This document shows positions 1 through 10,702 of a stretch of DNA of 64,000 nt, in pieces. Source of the stretch: Durusdinium trenchii. Taxonomy: Eukaryota > Sar > Dinophyceae > Suessiales > Symbiodiniaceae. The notes under the pieces are model-generated. The model did not search any database and was not told where the DNA came from. It worked only from the letters and a program-made list of their open reading frames with translations. The first letter of the stretch is position 1. Every line of letters starts with the position of its first letter. Where the stretch lies: positions 490,467-554,466 of the forward strand of contig CAXAMN010003002.1 in the NCBI GenBank assembly GCA_963970005.1, written 5' to 3'. The position numbers were made by a program, and so were the translations under genes.

Positions 1-1875
1 GGACACTCTTGTGGGACACTCTTGTAGGACACTCTTGTGGGATACTCCTGTAGGACACTCTTGTGGGGCACTCTTATAGGACACTCTTGTGGGACACTCT
101 TGTGGGACACTCTTGTAGGACACTCTTGTGGGACACTCTTGCAGGACACTCTTGTGAGACACTCTTGTAGAACACTCTTATGGGTCACTTGCAGGACACT
201 CTTGTGGGACACTCTTACACGACGCTCTTGTAGGACACTGTTGTGGGACACTTTGTAGGACACTCTTGTAGGAAACTCTTGTCGGAAACTCTTGTGGGAC
301 ACTCTTGTGGGACACTCTTGTGGGACACTCTTATAGGACACTCTTGTGGGACACTCTTGTGGGACACTCTTGTAGGACACTCCTGTACGACACTCTTGTA
401 GGACACTCTTGTGGGACACTCTGCGGGACACTCTGTAGGACACTCTTGTGGGATACTCTTGTGGGACACTCTTAAGGGCAACTCTTGTGAGACACTCTAG
501 TGGGACACTGTTGTGGGACAGTCACGTAGGACACTCTTGTGGGACACTCTTGTAGGACACTCTTGTGGGACACTCTTCTGGGACACTCTTGTAGGACACT
601 CTTGTAGGACACTTTTGTGGGACACTCTTGTGGGACACTCTTGTAGGACACTCTTGTAGGACACTCTTGTGGGTCACTCTTGTAGGAAAGTCTTGTGGGA
701 CACTCTTGTAGGACACTCTTGTGGGACACTCTGTGGGACACTCTTGTGGGACACTCTTGTGGGACACTCTTGTAGGACACTCTTGTGGAGCACTCTTGTG
801 CGTCACTTGCAGGACACTCTTGTGGGACCTTCTTGTAGGAAACTCTTGTGGGACAATCTTCTAGGACACTCTTGTGGGACACTCTTGTGGAACACTCTTG
901 TAGGACACTCTTGTGGGATACTCTTGTCGGACACTCTTAAGGGACACTCTTGTGGGCCACTCTTGTAGGAAACTCTTGTGGGACACTCTTATAGGACACT
1001 GTTGTGGGACACTCTTGTCGGACACTCTTGTAGAACACTCTTGTGGGTCACTTGCAGGACACTCTTGTGGGACACTCTTACACGACACTCTTGTAGGACA
1101 CTCTTGTGGGACACTCTTGTGGAAAATCTTGTGGGACACTCTTATAGACACTGTTGTGGGACACTCTTGTCGGACACTCTTGTAGGACACTCTTGTGGGT
1201 CACTCTTGTGGGACACTCTTGTAGGACACTCTTGTGGGACACTCTTCTCAGACACTCTTGTAGGACACTCTTGTAGGACACTCTTGTGGGACACTCTTAA
1301 GGGACATTCTTGTAGGACACTCTTGTAGGACACTCTTGTGGGTCACTCTTGTGGGACACTCTTGTAGGACACTCTTGTGGGACACTCTTCTCAGACACTC
1401 TTGTAGGACACTCTTGTAGGACACTCTTGTGGGACACTCTTCTGGGACATTCTTGTAGGACACTCTTGTAGGACACTCTTGTGGGTCACTCTTGTAGGAC
1501 ACTCCTGTAGGACACTCTTGTGGGACACTCTTCTGGGACACTCTTGTAGGACACTCTTGTAGGACACTCTTGTGGGTCACTCTTGTAGGAAACTCTTGTG
1601 GGACACTCTTGTAGGACACTCTTGTGGGACACTCTTGTGGGACGCTCTGGTAGGACACTCTTGTGGGGCACTCTTCTGGGACACTCTTGTAGGACACTCT
1701 TGTAGGACACTCTTGTGGGTCACTCTTGTAGGAAACTCTTGTGGGACACTCTTGTAGGACACTTTTGTGGGACACTCTTGTGGGACGCTCTGGTAGGACA
1801 CTCTTGTGGGACACTCTTCTGGGACACTCTTGTAGGACACTCTTGTAGGAAACTCTTGTGGGACACTCTTGTAGG
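1..1875. repeat. 13-bp minisatellite, about 144 copies
   Basis: The unit is GGACACTCTTGTR, where the last base is G or A and often alternates between neighbouring copies. The array is cut by the window start and stops abruptly near 1875. Copies differ by single substitutions or 1-2 base losses. Because 13 is not a multiple of 3, every frame of a strand cycles through the same 13-residue peptide (plus strand GHSCGTLLWDTLV), and stop codons are rare. The open frames seen here on both strands are therefore products of the repeat and not genes. Confidence 0.97.
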
Positions 1876-1876
1876 C

Positions 1877-2031
1877 GTCAAGTCTCCAAAACAAGCATTT
1901 CGTGTGAGACTTCCTCCACAAGTCACACGTGAATTCTCCAAAACGAGCCTTTCGTACGACACTTCCTCAAAAACTCACACATCAAGTCTCCACAACGAGC
2001 GTTTCGTACGAGACTTCCTCAAAACGAACAC
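1877..2031. repeat. 52-bp tandem repeat, three copies
   Basis: Copies start at about 1877, 1929 and 1981. Each has the pattern AAGTCTCC, AACGAGC, TTTCGT, GACTTCCTC and ends in CACAC or similar. The array adjoins the 13-bp satellite directly and has diverged by point changes. Confidence 0.85.
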
Positions 2032-2412
2032 ACTCCCATCCACCACAATCGCCATTTCAGCTGAGACTTGTCACGAAAACAGAGCTTCGATGCCACACCC
2101 TGAAACGCAAATCCCAATGGCACGGCCACATCCAACACCCCAAAAACACGACTCTCCCAACGCTAATCCCAATGGCACGGCCACATCCAACACCCCAAAA
2201 CACGACTCTCCCAACGCTAATCCCAATGGCACTGGCATGATTTCGACCCGTTCAGAGCACACTCCCATCCACCAAAATCGCCATTTCAGCTGAGACCTGT
2301 CACGAAAACAGAGCTTCGATGCCACACCCTGAAACGCAAATCCCAATGGCACGGCCACATCCAACACCCCAAAAACACGACTCTCCAAACGCTAATCCCA
2401 ATGGCACTGCGC
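2032..2412. repeat. 229-bp repeat with nested 55-bp repeats
   Basis: ACTCCCATCCACC starts at 2032 and again at 2261, giving a 229-bp period with the second copy incomplete. Inside the first copy, a 55-bp block beginning AATCCCAATGGCACGG is repeated at 2110 and 2165. Part of it returns near 2219 and again in the second large copy. This is a two-level higher-order repeat. Confidence 0.85.
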
Positions 2413-2583
2413 AGCAAACTGCGGATCTCACAAAACGCTGCGCCTGTGCAGCGAAATGCATCACGTTTCTTGCGCGACATGTCGGTGTCATGCAAATCAC
2501 AATGGAATAGCGACGCAAACTGACACGTGACACGTCCATGCAAAGTCCCTTGCAAAAGCTTCCCCCAATGGCAGCAAATTTGA

Positions 2584-2668
2584 GACGCGACGACGACGAC
2601 AAACGACGAGAGACGACGACAGACGACGAGAGACGACGAGAGACGACGAGAGACGACGACACGACGCA
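2584..2668. repeat. 10-bp microsatellite AGACGACGAG
   Basis: An imperfect array of GACGACGAGA units, purine-rich on the plus strand. It generates the short Ser/Arg-rich open frames seen on the minus strand. Confidence 0.85.
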
Positions 2669-2831
2669 AGCCACGCGAACACAGCTCCAACCCCCAGACC
2701 CCCAACTATAAACGGGAACCGTTGAACCCTTCGCTACGCATTCGGGAAAAACACTTTCACATCTTTCCTTTTGAGCCCTGATCAAGTCTAACAACCCTCA
2801 CTTGGCAGGTGGGGTTTCAGAACACCTTTTT

Positions 2832-3066
2832 TCCGAGCTGCCATCCGTTCTTCCCATTTCTTCCCGGAACCTGGGCCACCCGTTCATCGTCTCCGCCAGG
2901 CCGTGGCCGAGCTCCGAGCCTTTGGCGCCGAGGACGTGATCGCCGCTGGTTCCAGCGGGTCGAGCGGGGACACGAGACGGGTCGGGTGGACGGACTGCAG
3001 AATACTCACGGCCAGGGGTGGTGGAACATCGATTTTGGGGCGGCATGTGGTGATTGTAGTGTAGTC
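2832..3066 (+). CDS. Candidate exon, unknown protein
   Basis: A plus-strand frame without ATG stays open from about 2820 to a TAG at 3064. It reads naturally as protein, with HRLRQAVAELRAFGAEDV at 2885-2938 followed by a Gly/Ser-rich stretch. A pyrimidine-rich tract and AG precede it. GC content rises against both flanks. The short match to the helix of B12-dependent mutases (LRAxGAEDV) is too weak to name it. It could equally be a chance frame in a GC-rich island, as other frames here are partly open. Confidence 0.28.
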
Positions 3067-3899
3067 CCATGGAGTGTCTGGGAATTGTTCTGAAGATTTA
3101 CTGGTTAACCATGACCTCCTCAGTGGCTTCAGCTAGTCCGGACATATGGATTGCAACTGTCTCCGGATGTTCGATGCTGAAGACCGAGATTGGTCGCAAG
3201 AACAGGGACAGCCCTTTTCTGGGTGGATCTCCAGGACTCTCCAGGGACTCCGGACACCCTGACATGAAGAAGGTCCAGCAAAAGTGAGTTCTGGAAGTAG
3301 ATGGAAATTTTGGACAAAATCACGGCTGAATGACACTGAGTTCTGGAACACATGGTTCCTCTAATGTTCTCTACTATATATATGCTATCCCTGACATGTC
3401 AACTTTTCAACGGAACATCGACGGTGGATGAATGGAACATGGCATCATGTTCAATGAACCTTCTCAAGAGTCTAAAAGAACTTGACATGAAGCTTCAATG
3501 GGGGGGCTATGTTCGTTATTGGTGACCTTGGTGGGTGTTTTGACACGTGTATGAACTTACAATGAATTTGCTTGAGCTATACACTCCTGGAACTAACATG
3601 GAAGTGGAAAATGGCGGACATTTTCCTCCACAAACCGGCGGGGGTCCACTGCCATGTTTGTTCCAGGGAGTGTTTATACAGATGTTTCCCCATCGGAGTC
3701 AATTTGGGCTGCAGTTTGGGGAGTGGATGAGAATCTCATCCTGAGTGCATGGTGGGCAGTGCAGTTTGATGGAGGGATGCAGAACATGTTGCTTATGAAA
3801 CATTGCACTCATCTTCTGTACTTCCTTCCAGTCGCCCGTCCGCCTACTAGGCCTACCCATTGGTCTCTTCCGCAGCTCTTTCTCTTCCGCTGAGCTCAC
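3067..3899. other. Non-coding stretch, nothing recognised
   Basis: Mixed composition with a short TA run near 3378. Only short unremarkable frames are present on either strand. Confidence 0.5.
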
Positions 3900-4011
3900 C
3901 AACCCGCCACACCGCGTGACCCCCCCGCCCGTTCCGCCGAGGTGGAAGAACGTAGCGAGTCGGAGGCGACCCGGTCGACCGCGACCGACCCACCGAGCCG
4001 GGAATGCGAAC
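3900..4011 (+). CDS. Candidate exon, charged Ser/Glu-rich
   Basis: The frame through 3942 reads AEVEERSESEATRSTATD and continues PPSREC. The Glu/Ser/Thr pattern suggests a disordered segment. The patch is GC-rich against AT-richer flanks and sits beside a foldback fragment (4012-4090) that would end it. No domain is recognised and the boundaries are unknown. Confidence 0.25.
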
Positions 4012-4090
4012 GCCGATCAGTTGGGGTGCCAGGGGGGTCAACTGATCGGCAGATATGCCAGTCCCATGGATATATATGGAGTGTCTGGGG
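4012..4090. mobile_element. Rearranged fragment of foldback family A/B
   Basis: GCCGATCAGTTG (4012-4023) pairs with CAACTGATCGGC (4039-4050) around a G-rich loop. Then comes a type-B half-core (ATATGCCAGTCCCAT) and a type-A end (GGAGTGTCTGGGG). It has the same modules as the complete elements at 19.4-30 kb and 60.6 kb but in a shortened order. Confidence 0.65.
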
Positions 4091-4775
4091 TCGGACTGAC
4101 TTCCAATTTTTTGGGGCCTCTAAATCCTCCAAATGGAGAGGAAAAGACTTTGGATGTACTTCGATGTGTTATTTCATGTTATTTCTCCCAGACACGCTAA
4201 GACTTGGATTGTTCTAAGAGATGGGTGTGGTGGATGGGCAATCTGGTCTGAAATCGTACCCGAGACCTTTGGATCAGCCACGTGGGGTTCTTTGGATCGG
4301 CCAACATGTTGACGACTCAGAGCAGAAAGTCGCAAACCAACGTGTTGTTGACAAATACCAGTTGCCGGAAACCAGGAATCACCTGGAGCCAAGGAGATGT
4401 CCTTGGAACATGTCAGTGTAGGTGCTCTTGAGCAACAAGAGTGAGGGGAGATTTTCGGGAGTTGTTGGGTACGAGATGCACGCGGGTCGAGAATTAATCC
4501 TCGACACTAAACAGTCTCAGGTGATTCACTGTTCTATTTAAAGTGATGCCATAGTGCTTGCGCCCGCCACTCCAAAGACCAAGAATTTTGCAGTAGCATT
4601 TATCATCATCGTTATCAATGATTATCAAGGATAATCAGCTGCTGAAGAGGATTTCCATTGTTTGGGAATGCAGAGCGGCCAACACCGGACTGCTTGCCAA
4701 CTACCGTACAAGTCCTGAGGTTCAACTGGGTGGACAGGTTTCTGAAGAAGATGCTGAAAGCAAGCATAATTGCAC
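4091..4775. other. Non-coding stretch, nothing recognised
   Basis: No exon-like frame stands out. The Asp/Ser runs that can be read across 4625-4906 on the minus strand are the complement of the GA-rich acidic exon that follows. Confidence 0.45.
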
Positions 4776-4920
4776 ATGCAGGAGGATGAGGAGGAGGAAG
4801 AAGAGGAAGAAGAAGAGGAAGACGAGGAAGATGACTCCGAAATTGAGGAGATGGGCCCAGCCGTTTCCTCAGAGTGGCTTCCTTCATTGAAAGACGCTAC
4901 ACCCAAAAGAAATGAAGAAA
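4776..4920 (+). CDS. Candidate exon, acidic Glu/Asp tract
   Basis: The frame begins ATGCAGGAG, runs through 16 consecutive Glu/Asp residues (codons 5-20) and continues SEIEEMGPAVSSEWLPSLKD and ATPKRNEE. It can be read to TGA at 4935-4937 (53 codons), but the likely exon end is the GT at 4921-4922 (AAAG|GTTTGT). Balanced GAG/GAA use and a complex C-terminal half favour coding over a plain GA repeat. Unknown function; possibly an acidic linker of a nuclear or trafficking protein. Confidence 0.35.
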
Positions 4921-4937
4921 GGTTTGTGTGTCATTGA

Positions 4938-7110
4938 GGATATGCCGGTAGGACTGCCGGTAGGATCTGGTCAATTTGGGGCCGTCCGTTGAATGAACAT
5001 CCGTCGATAAAAACAGACATCCGGCGCGAGGATGTTGCCCTTGGTACCTTTGATGTCAATGTGTACATGACGATGTTGCACCATTGCAAGTAGCATTCTA
5101 AGGCGTTCATGCACAAGGAACTCGTGGCTTTGTTTAGAATTTGAAAATCAGCCTCCAGACTCGCAACCGCTACTTTTTTGGCGGAATAATAAATAGTGAT
5201 TCAGATATATAATATATATGATATGATAGAATCTTCCAGTGATGCCATGATGCTCCTTCCTCGATAACATTGGCAGACATTGGCTTCCTCGCTAGCATAT
5301 ATAGTGAATATTGAATATTGTAACTTTGTATATTTGGTGTATATAGTTTATATTATTGCATTGCTATATGCAAAATTAAACACATATTATAGCACATGCA
5401 TTTCCAACAGACGACAATTGCTTGCTTGTTGAAGTAGAATCTTAATCCTGATCTGAGAATCTTCAGCGTTGAAACACGGTGTCCGGCGACGGTATTTGCT
5501 CAACTGCCCCATGGGTGCTATAGGACCAAAGTTTTTGGTGAAGCAGACTCTGAAGCAGCAATCCCACCAGGTTCCCTAGTCAACTTGAATTGTGCTTGCC
5601 CCTGCGCCAAGGAGAGGGCAAAGGAGGCAGGAGAAACAACACTTCCCTGGGATGTTTCATCATTTCCTGCGGACACGCGAAGAATCACCCGCCAAGTGAA
5701 CAGTTGACTGGGTGCAAACCAACGTCTCCTGGAACAATCTTGCAGGGACCAGGGACCACAGAAACAGAAGTGGGAAGGGGGGGAGGTCCTGGGAATTTGT
5801 GCATGTCAGCAAAAATATATTCAAAGGTCAAAGATGCCAAGATGGGGGTTGATTTTGTACTGCGCGGGGGCGCGGGCACTTCCATACGTTGAAGAAGGGC
5901 CCCAAATTCCAATTGGTGTTCAAGCAAAAAAAAACAAAGCTCAGAACATTTGAGAACGATCAGAATTGGTCGTGAAGGTGATCTGAACTGGACGTTTTGT
6001 GTTTAGGAACCACGGTGCGCTTTGGATGTATTCCCGTTGATACGACCTCAGGTCGTCGTCGCCCAGTGACCACGTGTGTTCAAGACTCACGTCGCGGGCC
6101 GGTGACCATGATTTTTTTTGTTTTGTGTTTTGGAATGGACCAAGTGAATCTTGGCTTGTGTAACCGAAGAAGACGAATGTTTTTCATTCACTTTGACTTC
6201 CCCAAGTGAATCTTGGCTTGTGTAACCCCTTGCATTTTGAAGCCAAACATTTCCCGTACCCTGCCAAACCAGTTTCTGGAGTCTACCGGGTCTACCGTTT
6301 ACCCTTTTTTCTCGGTGCGACCAATAAATCACCCACTGTGCTTCATCCTGCTCCCACTGCAACTGTTGGGTCAACATAAATTCAGTCAGTAACTATGTCA
6401 ATTCAGTATTTTCTCCAACCTGAATTCATATATATATATATATATGTTCCCAAAGTTCACCCCAGGCCCATGCATCAACCTGAATTCTGTCATTCCATCG
6501 TTTGTTCCCCCCCCTTTTCATGCCTCCAGGTGGCAGAAAAGCTGGCCCGCGAGGAGGGACCGGGAGGGACCGATTCGGCGAATGACGTGCGCGGCATTCG
6601 AAAGGGTCGGAGGATTTGGACCTCAATGAAAGCAATGGCACATGTCAAAACCTTGGCTTGAATCTCAGTCATTGCTTTCAATCTCATCATATCGCATTTA
6701 CTAGTATGTAATCATGAATTCATTAATTGACTTTAAGACCATCATCCACCATGAGAATCATCAAGGATCCACTCTTTTTTTGTGCGTGGTCAGTCATATT
6801 GTGTGATCTCTCACACGGAAACCGCGAGCGTTCGGCGATCACGAGCTTTCGGCGTTCGGGGATCGCTAGCGACCATTTCGATGAAGATAGCGACCAGCGG
6901 AGAAGCGAGACGAATGAAAGGGACTGCAACCGGAAGATTTGCCCCTCAATTGAGGGCAAGAACAACACAAATAAGAGCAGACTGCAAAGAAGCCACCGGT
7001 GCATTGTCTTAAGTTGTTGATTTGTTATGTGGGAGTCGTTCTAAAACCCGTGTAATGTTTTTAGTGGACGAGTGACATTCTAGCTCTTTGAGGTTATGTT
7101 TACCTGCAGG
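4938..7110. other. Non-coding, AT-rich in part, with a 26-bp direct repeat
   Basis: 5170-5400 is strongly AT-rich with many TATA runs. A 26-bp direct repeat beginning CCAAGTGAATCTTGGC lies at 6140-6165 and 6202-6227. A TA microsatellite is at 6428-6445. No frame looks coding. Confidence 0.5.
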
Positions 7111-7156
7111 GGCGAAAGGATGCGAGAGCGCGGCGAAAGGTTTGGCGAAAGGCTAA
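7111..7156. repeat. GCGAAAG cluster, first of three
   Basis: Three GCGAAAG heptamers in 46 bp. The phrase GGGGCGAAAGGATGCGA here returns, with one added G, near 7977. Related clusters lie at 7441-7494 and 7976-8022. Confidence 0.5.
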
Positions 7157-7218
7157 ACTTGATAGAAATATATCATAGATAATTCATACATGTATGCAGA
7201 TGTTGTGCATATATCTTT

Positions 7219-7797
7219 GTGTCTAAAACAAACAGAGAGAGTGGTTTCCATGCAAGGCGTGATAGGCAGAAAGCTGCAAGAGTAGTGGCTCAGCATGTAA
7301 TATCCCCAAGGATATGTATCACCAGCTTGGTGAACACCCCAGAATGTCATAGATGCGTACGAAAAGAAACAGACAGCAATAAGAAATCTTGCAGACGGAT
7401 CACAAGAGAAGATTCAAGTAGCAAAATTCCCCAAACCGAACGAGGAAAAACGCGAAAGCTTCGCGAAAGCGACGCGCAAGGTTGGCGAAAGACTAGCCTG
7501 CCCGAAACCATCGGGAGCCCAAATGGGCTAGTCCAGAGTCCACGCCATGTCGCATCTTGCTTTTCTTTTCCAGGAATGGGTGAACAACAACTGTCCCGAA
7601 GCCAAGCGCCCCAACCGCAACACCACCTTGCCCAATGCAAGTGCCAAACCTCATCACTAACAGGAAAAAACTGCAAGAAATCATGCGAAACAATTACTTC
7701 GAAGACGGAGTCGATGGCAAGAAAAGAAGCAAGCTGCAACGAAAGATGTCTGAACGCCCATGAAGGAGAAAAGATCTACCGAGCGCCCTTGGAATAA
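7219..7797 (+). CDS. Unassigned 192-codon open frame
   Basis: A long, Lys/Arg/Ser-rich, Cys-containing frame that is not recognised as any family. It crosses a GCGAAAG cluster. A 130-codon minus-strand frame overlaps it, and neither shows clear domain character. It may be chance or a decayed repeat. No exon junctions are obvious. Confidence 0.18.
   Translation: MSKTNRESGFHARRDRQKAARVVAQHVISPRICITSLVNTPECHRCVRKETDSNKKSCRRITREDSSSKIPQTERGKTRKLRESDAQGWRKTSLPETIGSPNGLVQSPRHVASCFSFPGMGEQQLSRSQAPQPQHHLAQCKCQTSSLTGKNCKKSCETITSKTESMARKEASCNERCLNAHEGEKIYRAPLE
7441..7494. repeat. GCGAAAG cluster, second
   Basis: Three GCGAAAG copies plus near copies (ACGCGCAAGG) in 54 bp. Confidence 0.45.
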
Positions 7798-7975
7798 CGG
7801 GAACCAAAAACCAAAGTTATCCAGAATCCACAATCCACACTCCCCAAAGTAGTAAGTAGCAGCGGCACATTTATTGTTGCATATACGATGGATGAACTTT
7901 TGTGGCTCTACTCAGATCCTCCACCGAAAACAAAATAACGAAAATAATATCATATATCCTAATACATTTTACATT

Positions 7976-8022
7976 GGGGGGCGAAAGGATGCGAAAGATC
8001 CGCGAAAGCGCGGCGAAAGAAC
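7976..8022. repeat. GCGAAAG cluster, third
   Basis: Four GCGAAAG copies in 47 bp. It shares GGCGAAAGGATGCGA with the 7111 cluster, so the two are likely related copies. Confidence 0.5.
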
Positions 8023-8622
8023 AATTTTTGGGAACCATAATTTTGAACAACCCCCATGTAAGCTGGCAACTGATGAGGTGCCCAAGCCCTTTTGTTTGCT
8101 TTCAATCATCGGACCATTCAAGTTTACCTCCCGCATGTATTTGGCAGAAGCTAAATTATAGTTTCACGGATACCTGTATGCATGCATGGTGATCCAATAA
8201 TTTTATGATATTTTACGTAAGTTTTGCACCGGGTTTGGTTTGAAATGAGAGTTTGCCACAGCCTTGTATATATTTATATACTGTATAAATAGTAAACTAT
8301 ATAATAGTCTCTTTGTCATTCATGGTACTCAGGGGAAGATATGTCGGATCTACTGTACTGTGTTGTTGAACCATCTTAAAGCCTTTGTTCCTCGAAGCAC
8401 TTCTTGCGGGACCCACGTGCCTACAGGTGCAGGAGAATGCGATGAAGGACCTGGCGAGAGAAAGGCAGACTGAGAATCCGAGCTAGGGGAAGAAAGTTCC
8501 ACTGGCTCCCCTGGTCGGCAACATGCCTCCTTGTAGTACAGGATTCGGATGTCCCATTTTGTGTTGCTTGCTGCATTCTTGCGACTCAGGACAATGAAGG
8601 AGAGGGCTCTAAGATTCTGCCT
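8023..8622. other. Non-coding stretch
   Basis: AT-rich with several short TATA runs near 8265-8300. No coding signal seen. Confidence 0.45.
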
Positions 8623-8862
8623 GTGACTTTCCGGTCCCCCAGCCGCCAACCAAGCAGCCTCAAGCGCCATGACCTCCTCACTGCTCCCTGCCCCAGGCGC
8701 CGCTCCAGCGAGTGCGGCCTCGTGCGGCGCAACTCCACCGGCAGCGACGCGGTCGAGAGCCGCCGGAGCCCCTCCGTCGAGAGCTCGAGCCGCCGCTGCA
8801 CCAGCGGCTCGGACGGGCAGCGAGCGCGGGGTTGGAGGGGGAGAGGACCGGTGATCCCGTGA
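8623..8862 (+). CDS. Candidate exon, Ser/Arg-rich
   Basis: A GC-rich island where one plus frame reads RRRSSECGLVRRNSTGSDAV and then ESRRSPSVESSSRRC, resembling a phosphorylatable Ser/Arg-rich region. A minus-strand frame over the same bases (8586-8801) also reads plausibly, so strand is uncertain. No domain identified. Confidence 0.25.
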   Translation: MTFRSPSRQPSSLKRHDLLTAPCPRRRSSECGLVRRNSTGSDAVESRRSPSVESSSRRCTSGSDGQRARGWRGRGPVIP

Positions 8863-9365
8863 TCCGGAGGAGCAAGAGAGGTTGAACAGCCTTATAGCCT
8901 ATCCCATATATGTACCACCTATCCCAGGGTCCGAACGTGAAGCGACCTCTCAACCTCTCTTGGTGATGATGTGATGAAGTGATGTGAACAAAGAAGAGAA
9001 GTGAGGGTTTCGATCATGTTCGCCAATCGAGTGGTTATGGGGGTCCATGTGAATCATATACTTAGGTATAGATATTGCAGATATTGATCTACATTGGTGC
9101 TTCAATCAACTGGATATCCTCTCAACCCATACCCTGGAAGTCCAAGACTATGCAAGTGTTCAGTTGATCCAAAAGGAAAACCATTTCCTTTACTTCGGTG
9201 GTGCCAAAGACAGTCTTTGGACTTCTTCTAGGGAATAAACTTCTAATAATACATATGTCCCACTCCAACTTCCAAGGAACCAACCCCCCACAGGCTCAGA
9301 AACGGACGTTGAACCGAACCGAACCCTGTGGCAGTTGGCCTCAATACGCCGCGCCGCGCCGTAAG

Positions 9366-9540
9366 GCCTCGAGCGGCGCCACTCCACCGGGGACTTGGAG
9401 CGTCCGTCGCTGGAACGCTGGGAAGCCCTCAAGGCCAGGGCGGGTGGGCCAGAGCGAGGGAAAGAAGGGCGGGCGGGTGGTCCCTTGATCCATCTGACCG
9501 GGTCTGAAAGGGGTGGAAAACGGCCGGAGAAGATGGACCG
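9366..9540 (+). CDS. Candidate exon, unknown
   Basis: The plus frame through 9395 reads ERPSLERWEALKARAGG and then PERGKEGRAGG, a plausible amphipathic segment in a GC-rich island. A minus-strand frame (9190-9546) is also open. Unassigned. Confidence 0.22.
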
Positions 9541-9564
9541 GGTCAATACTTGTCAACACAGTCC

Positions 9565-9630
9565 TGGGATATGCCTGACACTATGGGGGTTTGTGGTACA
9601 TATGGGATATGCCTGACACTATCCCATATG
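9565..9630. repeat. Short direct repeat ending in a perfect hairpin
   Basis: TGGGATATGCCTGACACTAT occurs twice about 38 bp apart. The second copy forms a perfect hairpin: CATATGGGATA (9599-9609), a 10-base loop, and TATCCCATATG (9620-9630). Confidence 0.75.
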
Positions 9631-10411
9631 TTGGGTCATGCCTGTTCTTCAGAGGGTTCTTTTGGGGGGGAAACAGTTTACTGAGGGAAAGAAGCCATGG
9701 AAAGAGCTACACATGAAGCTCCTGGAAAGGTCCTGCAACCCTTGACCCGTTGTAGTTGCCGCTTGTTCGTGTGTCCCTTTTTCAGACCCTCACTGAATCC
9801 CTGTCCCTGTCCCTGTGGTGTTCACATCAAAAATCATTCAACATCGCGTGCCTTGTCATTGTGAAGGAAATGCCACCCTGCCCCACCGCTCCACACGCAA
9901 AACAACCCAACACATTCTAAAAGAATCTCAAAGAGCATAGCGCCCCAGGAGCAAAAGCAATCCCCTGCTCCCTTCTGAACCAAAGTAGCAACATGCATGA
10001 CTTGCATGTATAGCAGAACATGTATATACTACACATTCAATAGCCACTCCAGTGAATCTTTAAGCACAATATATCATCTATCGGTTGATTCCAACCCCAC
10101 ATGCGCTCCGAGTCCACACCCGCCTCATCACATCAGTCGAAGAATTCATCAGTCGAAGGACAACCTCATGGCTCATTTCAGTTTTGCGATCCATACCTGG
10201 TGAGGTTTTACTCATCATTTGTAATAGAAAAGAACCTCCACAATAACTTGAGATGGAGAGTTGACTGCCAGTGGAAGGAAGTCCAGGAAGTGTATCCATC
10301 TCCAAGTCTTCAACCAGGGAAGCGCACCTGCGAACCGTGCTGATTCCAGGACTGTACTTAGGGCCTAGGGCCTAGGGTCTGCCCCCAGGTCAAGGCTGAG
10401 ATGTGCCTCAT

Positions 10412-10451
10412 CCGCCGTGTTACACGGCGGTCCCGTTACACGGCGGTCCCG
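10412..10451. repeat. Perfect 9-bp hairpin and 16-bp tandem duplication
   Basis: CCGCCGTGT, one T, ACACGGCGG (10412-10430) is a perfect palindrome with a 1-base centre. The right arm is then repeated in tandem (GTTACACGGCGGTCCC twice). Confidence 0.75.
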
Positions 10452-10620
10452 TTCGCCGGTTGGTTGGTGTAAACACATGTGAAAACAAGTCCTCCCCCCC
10501 CAGCAGGCTGCTCGTTCGCCAATGCGAGTCGGCTCCGAGTCTACCGTTTACCCCGTGCGGACGTCGTTCGGTCCTGTGATGTGAGTCGAACTGAAACCAC
10601 TGGATCCCGGGATCCTTCGA

Positions 10621-10696
10621 GGAAAAAAGGGCGGGCCAGGCCGAGACTCCCTCGCTCTTCGGCCAGGCCGACGCCGAAGGGAGCCCCAGCACGGCC
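10621..10696 (+). CDS. Candidate exon with consensus GT donor
   Basis: The plus frame reads EKRAGQAETPSLFGQADAEG and then SPSTA, and meets GTGAGT at 10697-10702, a perfect donor. An AG precedes the exon (TTCGAG). Balanced composition supports coding. Protein unknown. Confidence 0.33.
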
Positions 10697-10702
10697 GTGA
10701 GT

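Noticed and set aside
37..1962. Many overlapping frames of 60-190 codons on both strands
   Set aside because: They are translations of the 13-bp satellite, which lacks stops in most frames.
2885..2938. Similarity to B12-dependent mutase helix (LRAFGAEDV)
   Set aside because: Nine residues without the flanking cobalamin-binding motif are not enough.
4625..4906. Minus-strand frame with a run of about 20 serines
   Set aside because: It is the complement of the Glu/Asp-coding GA tract on the plus strand, which reads better as protein.
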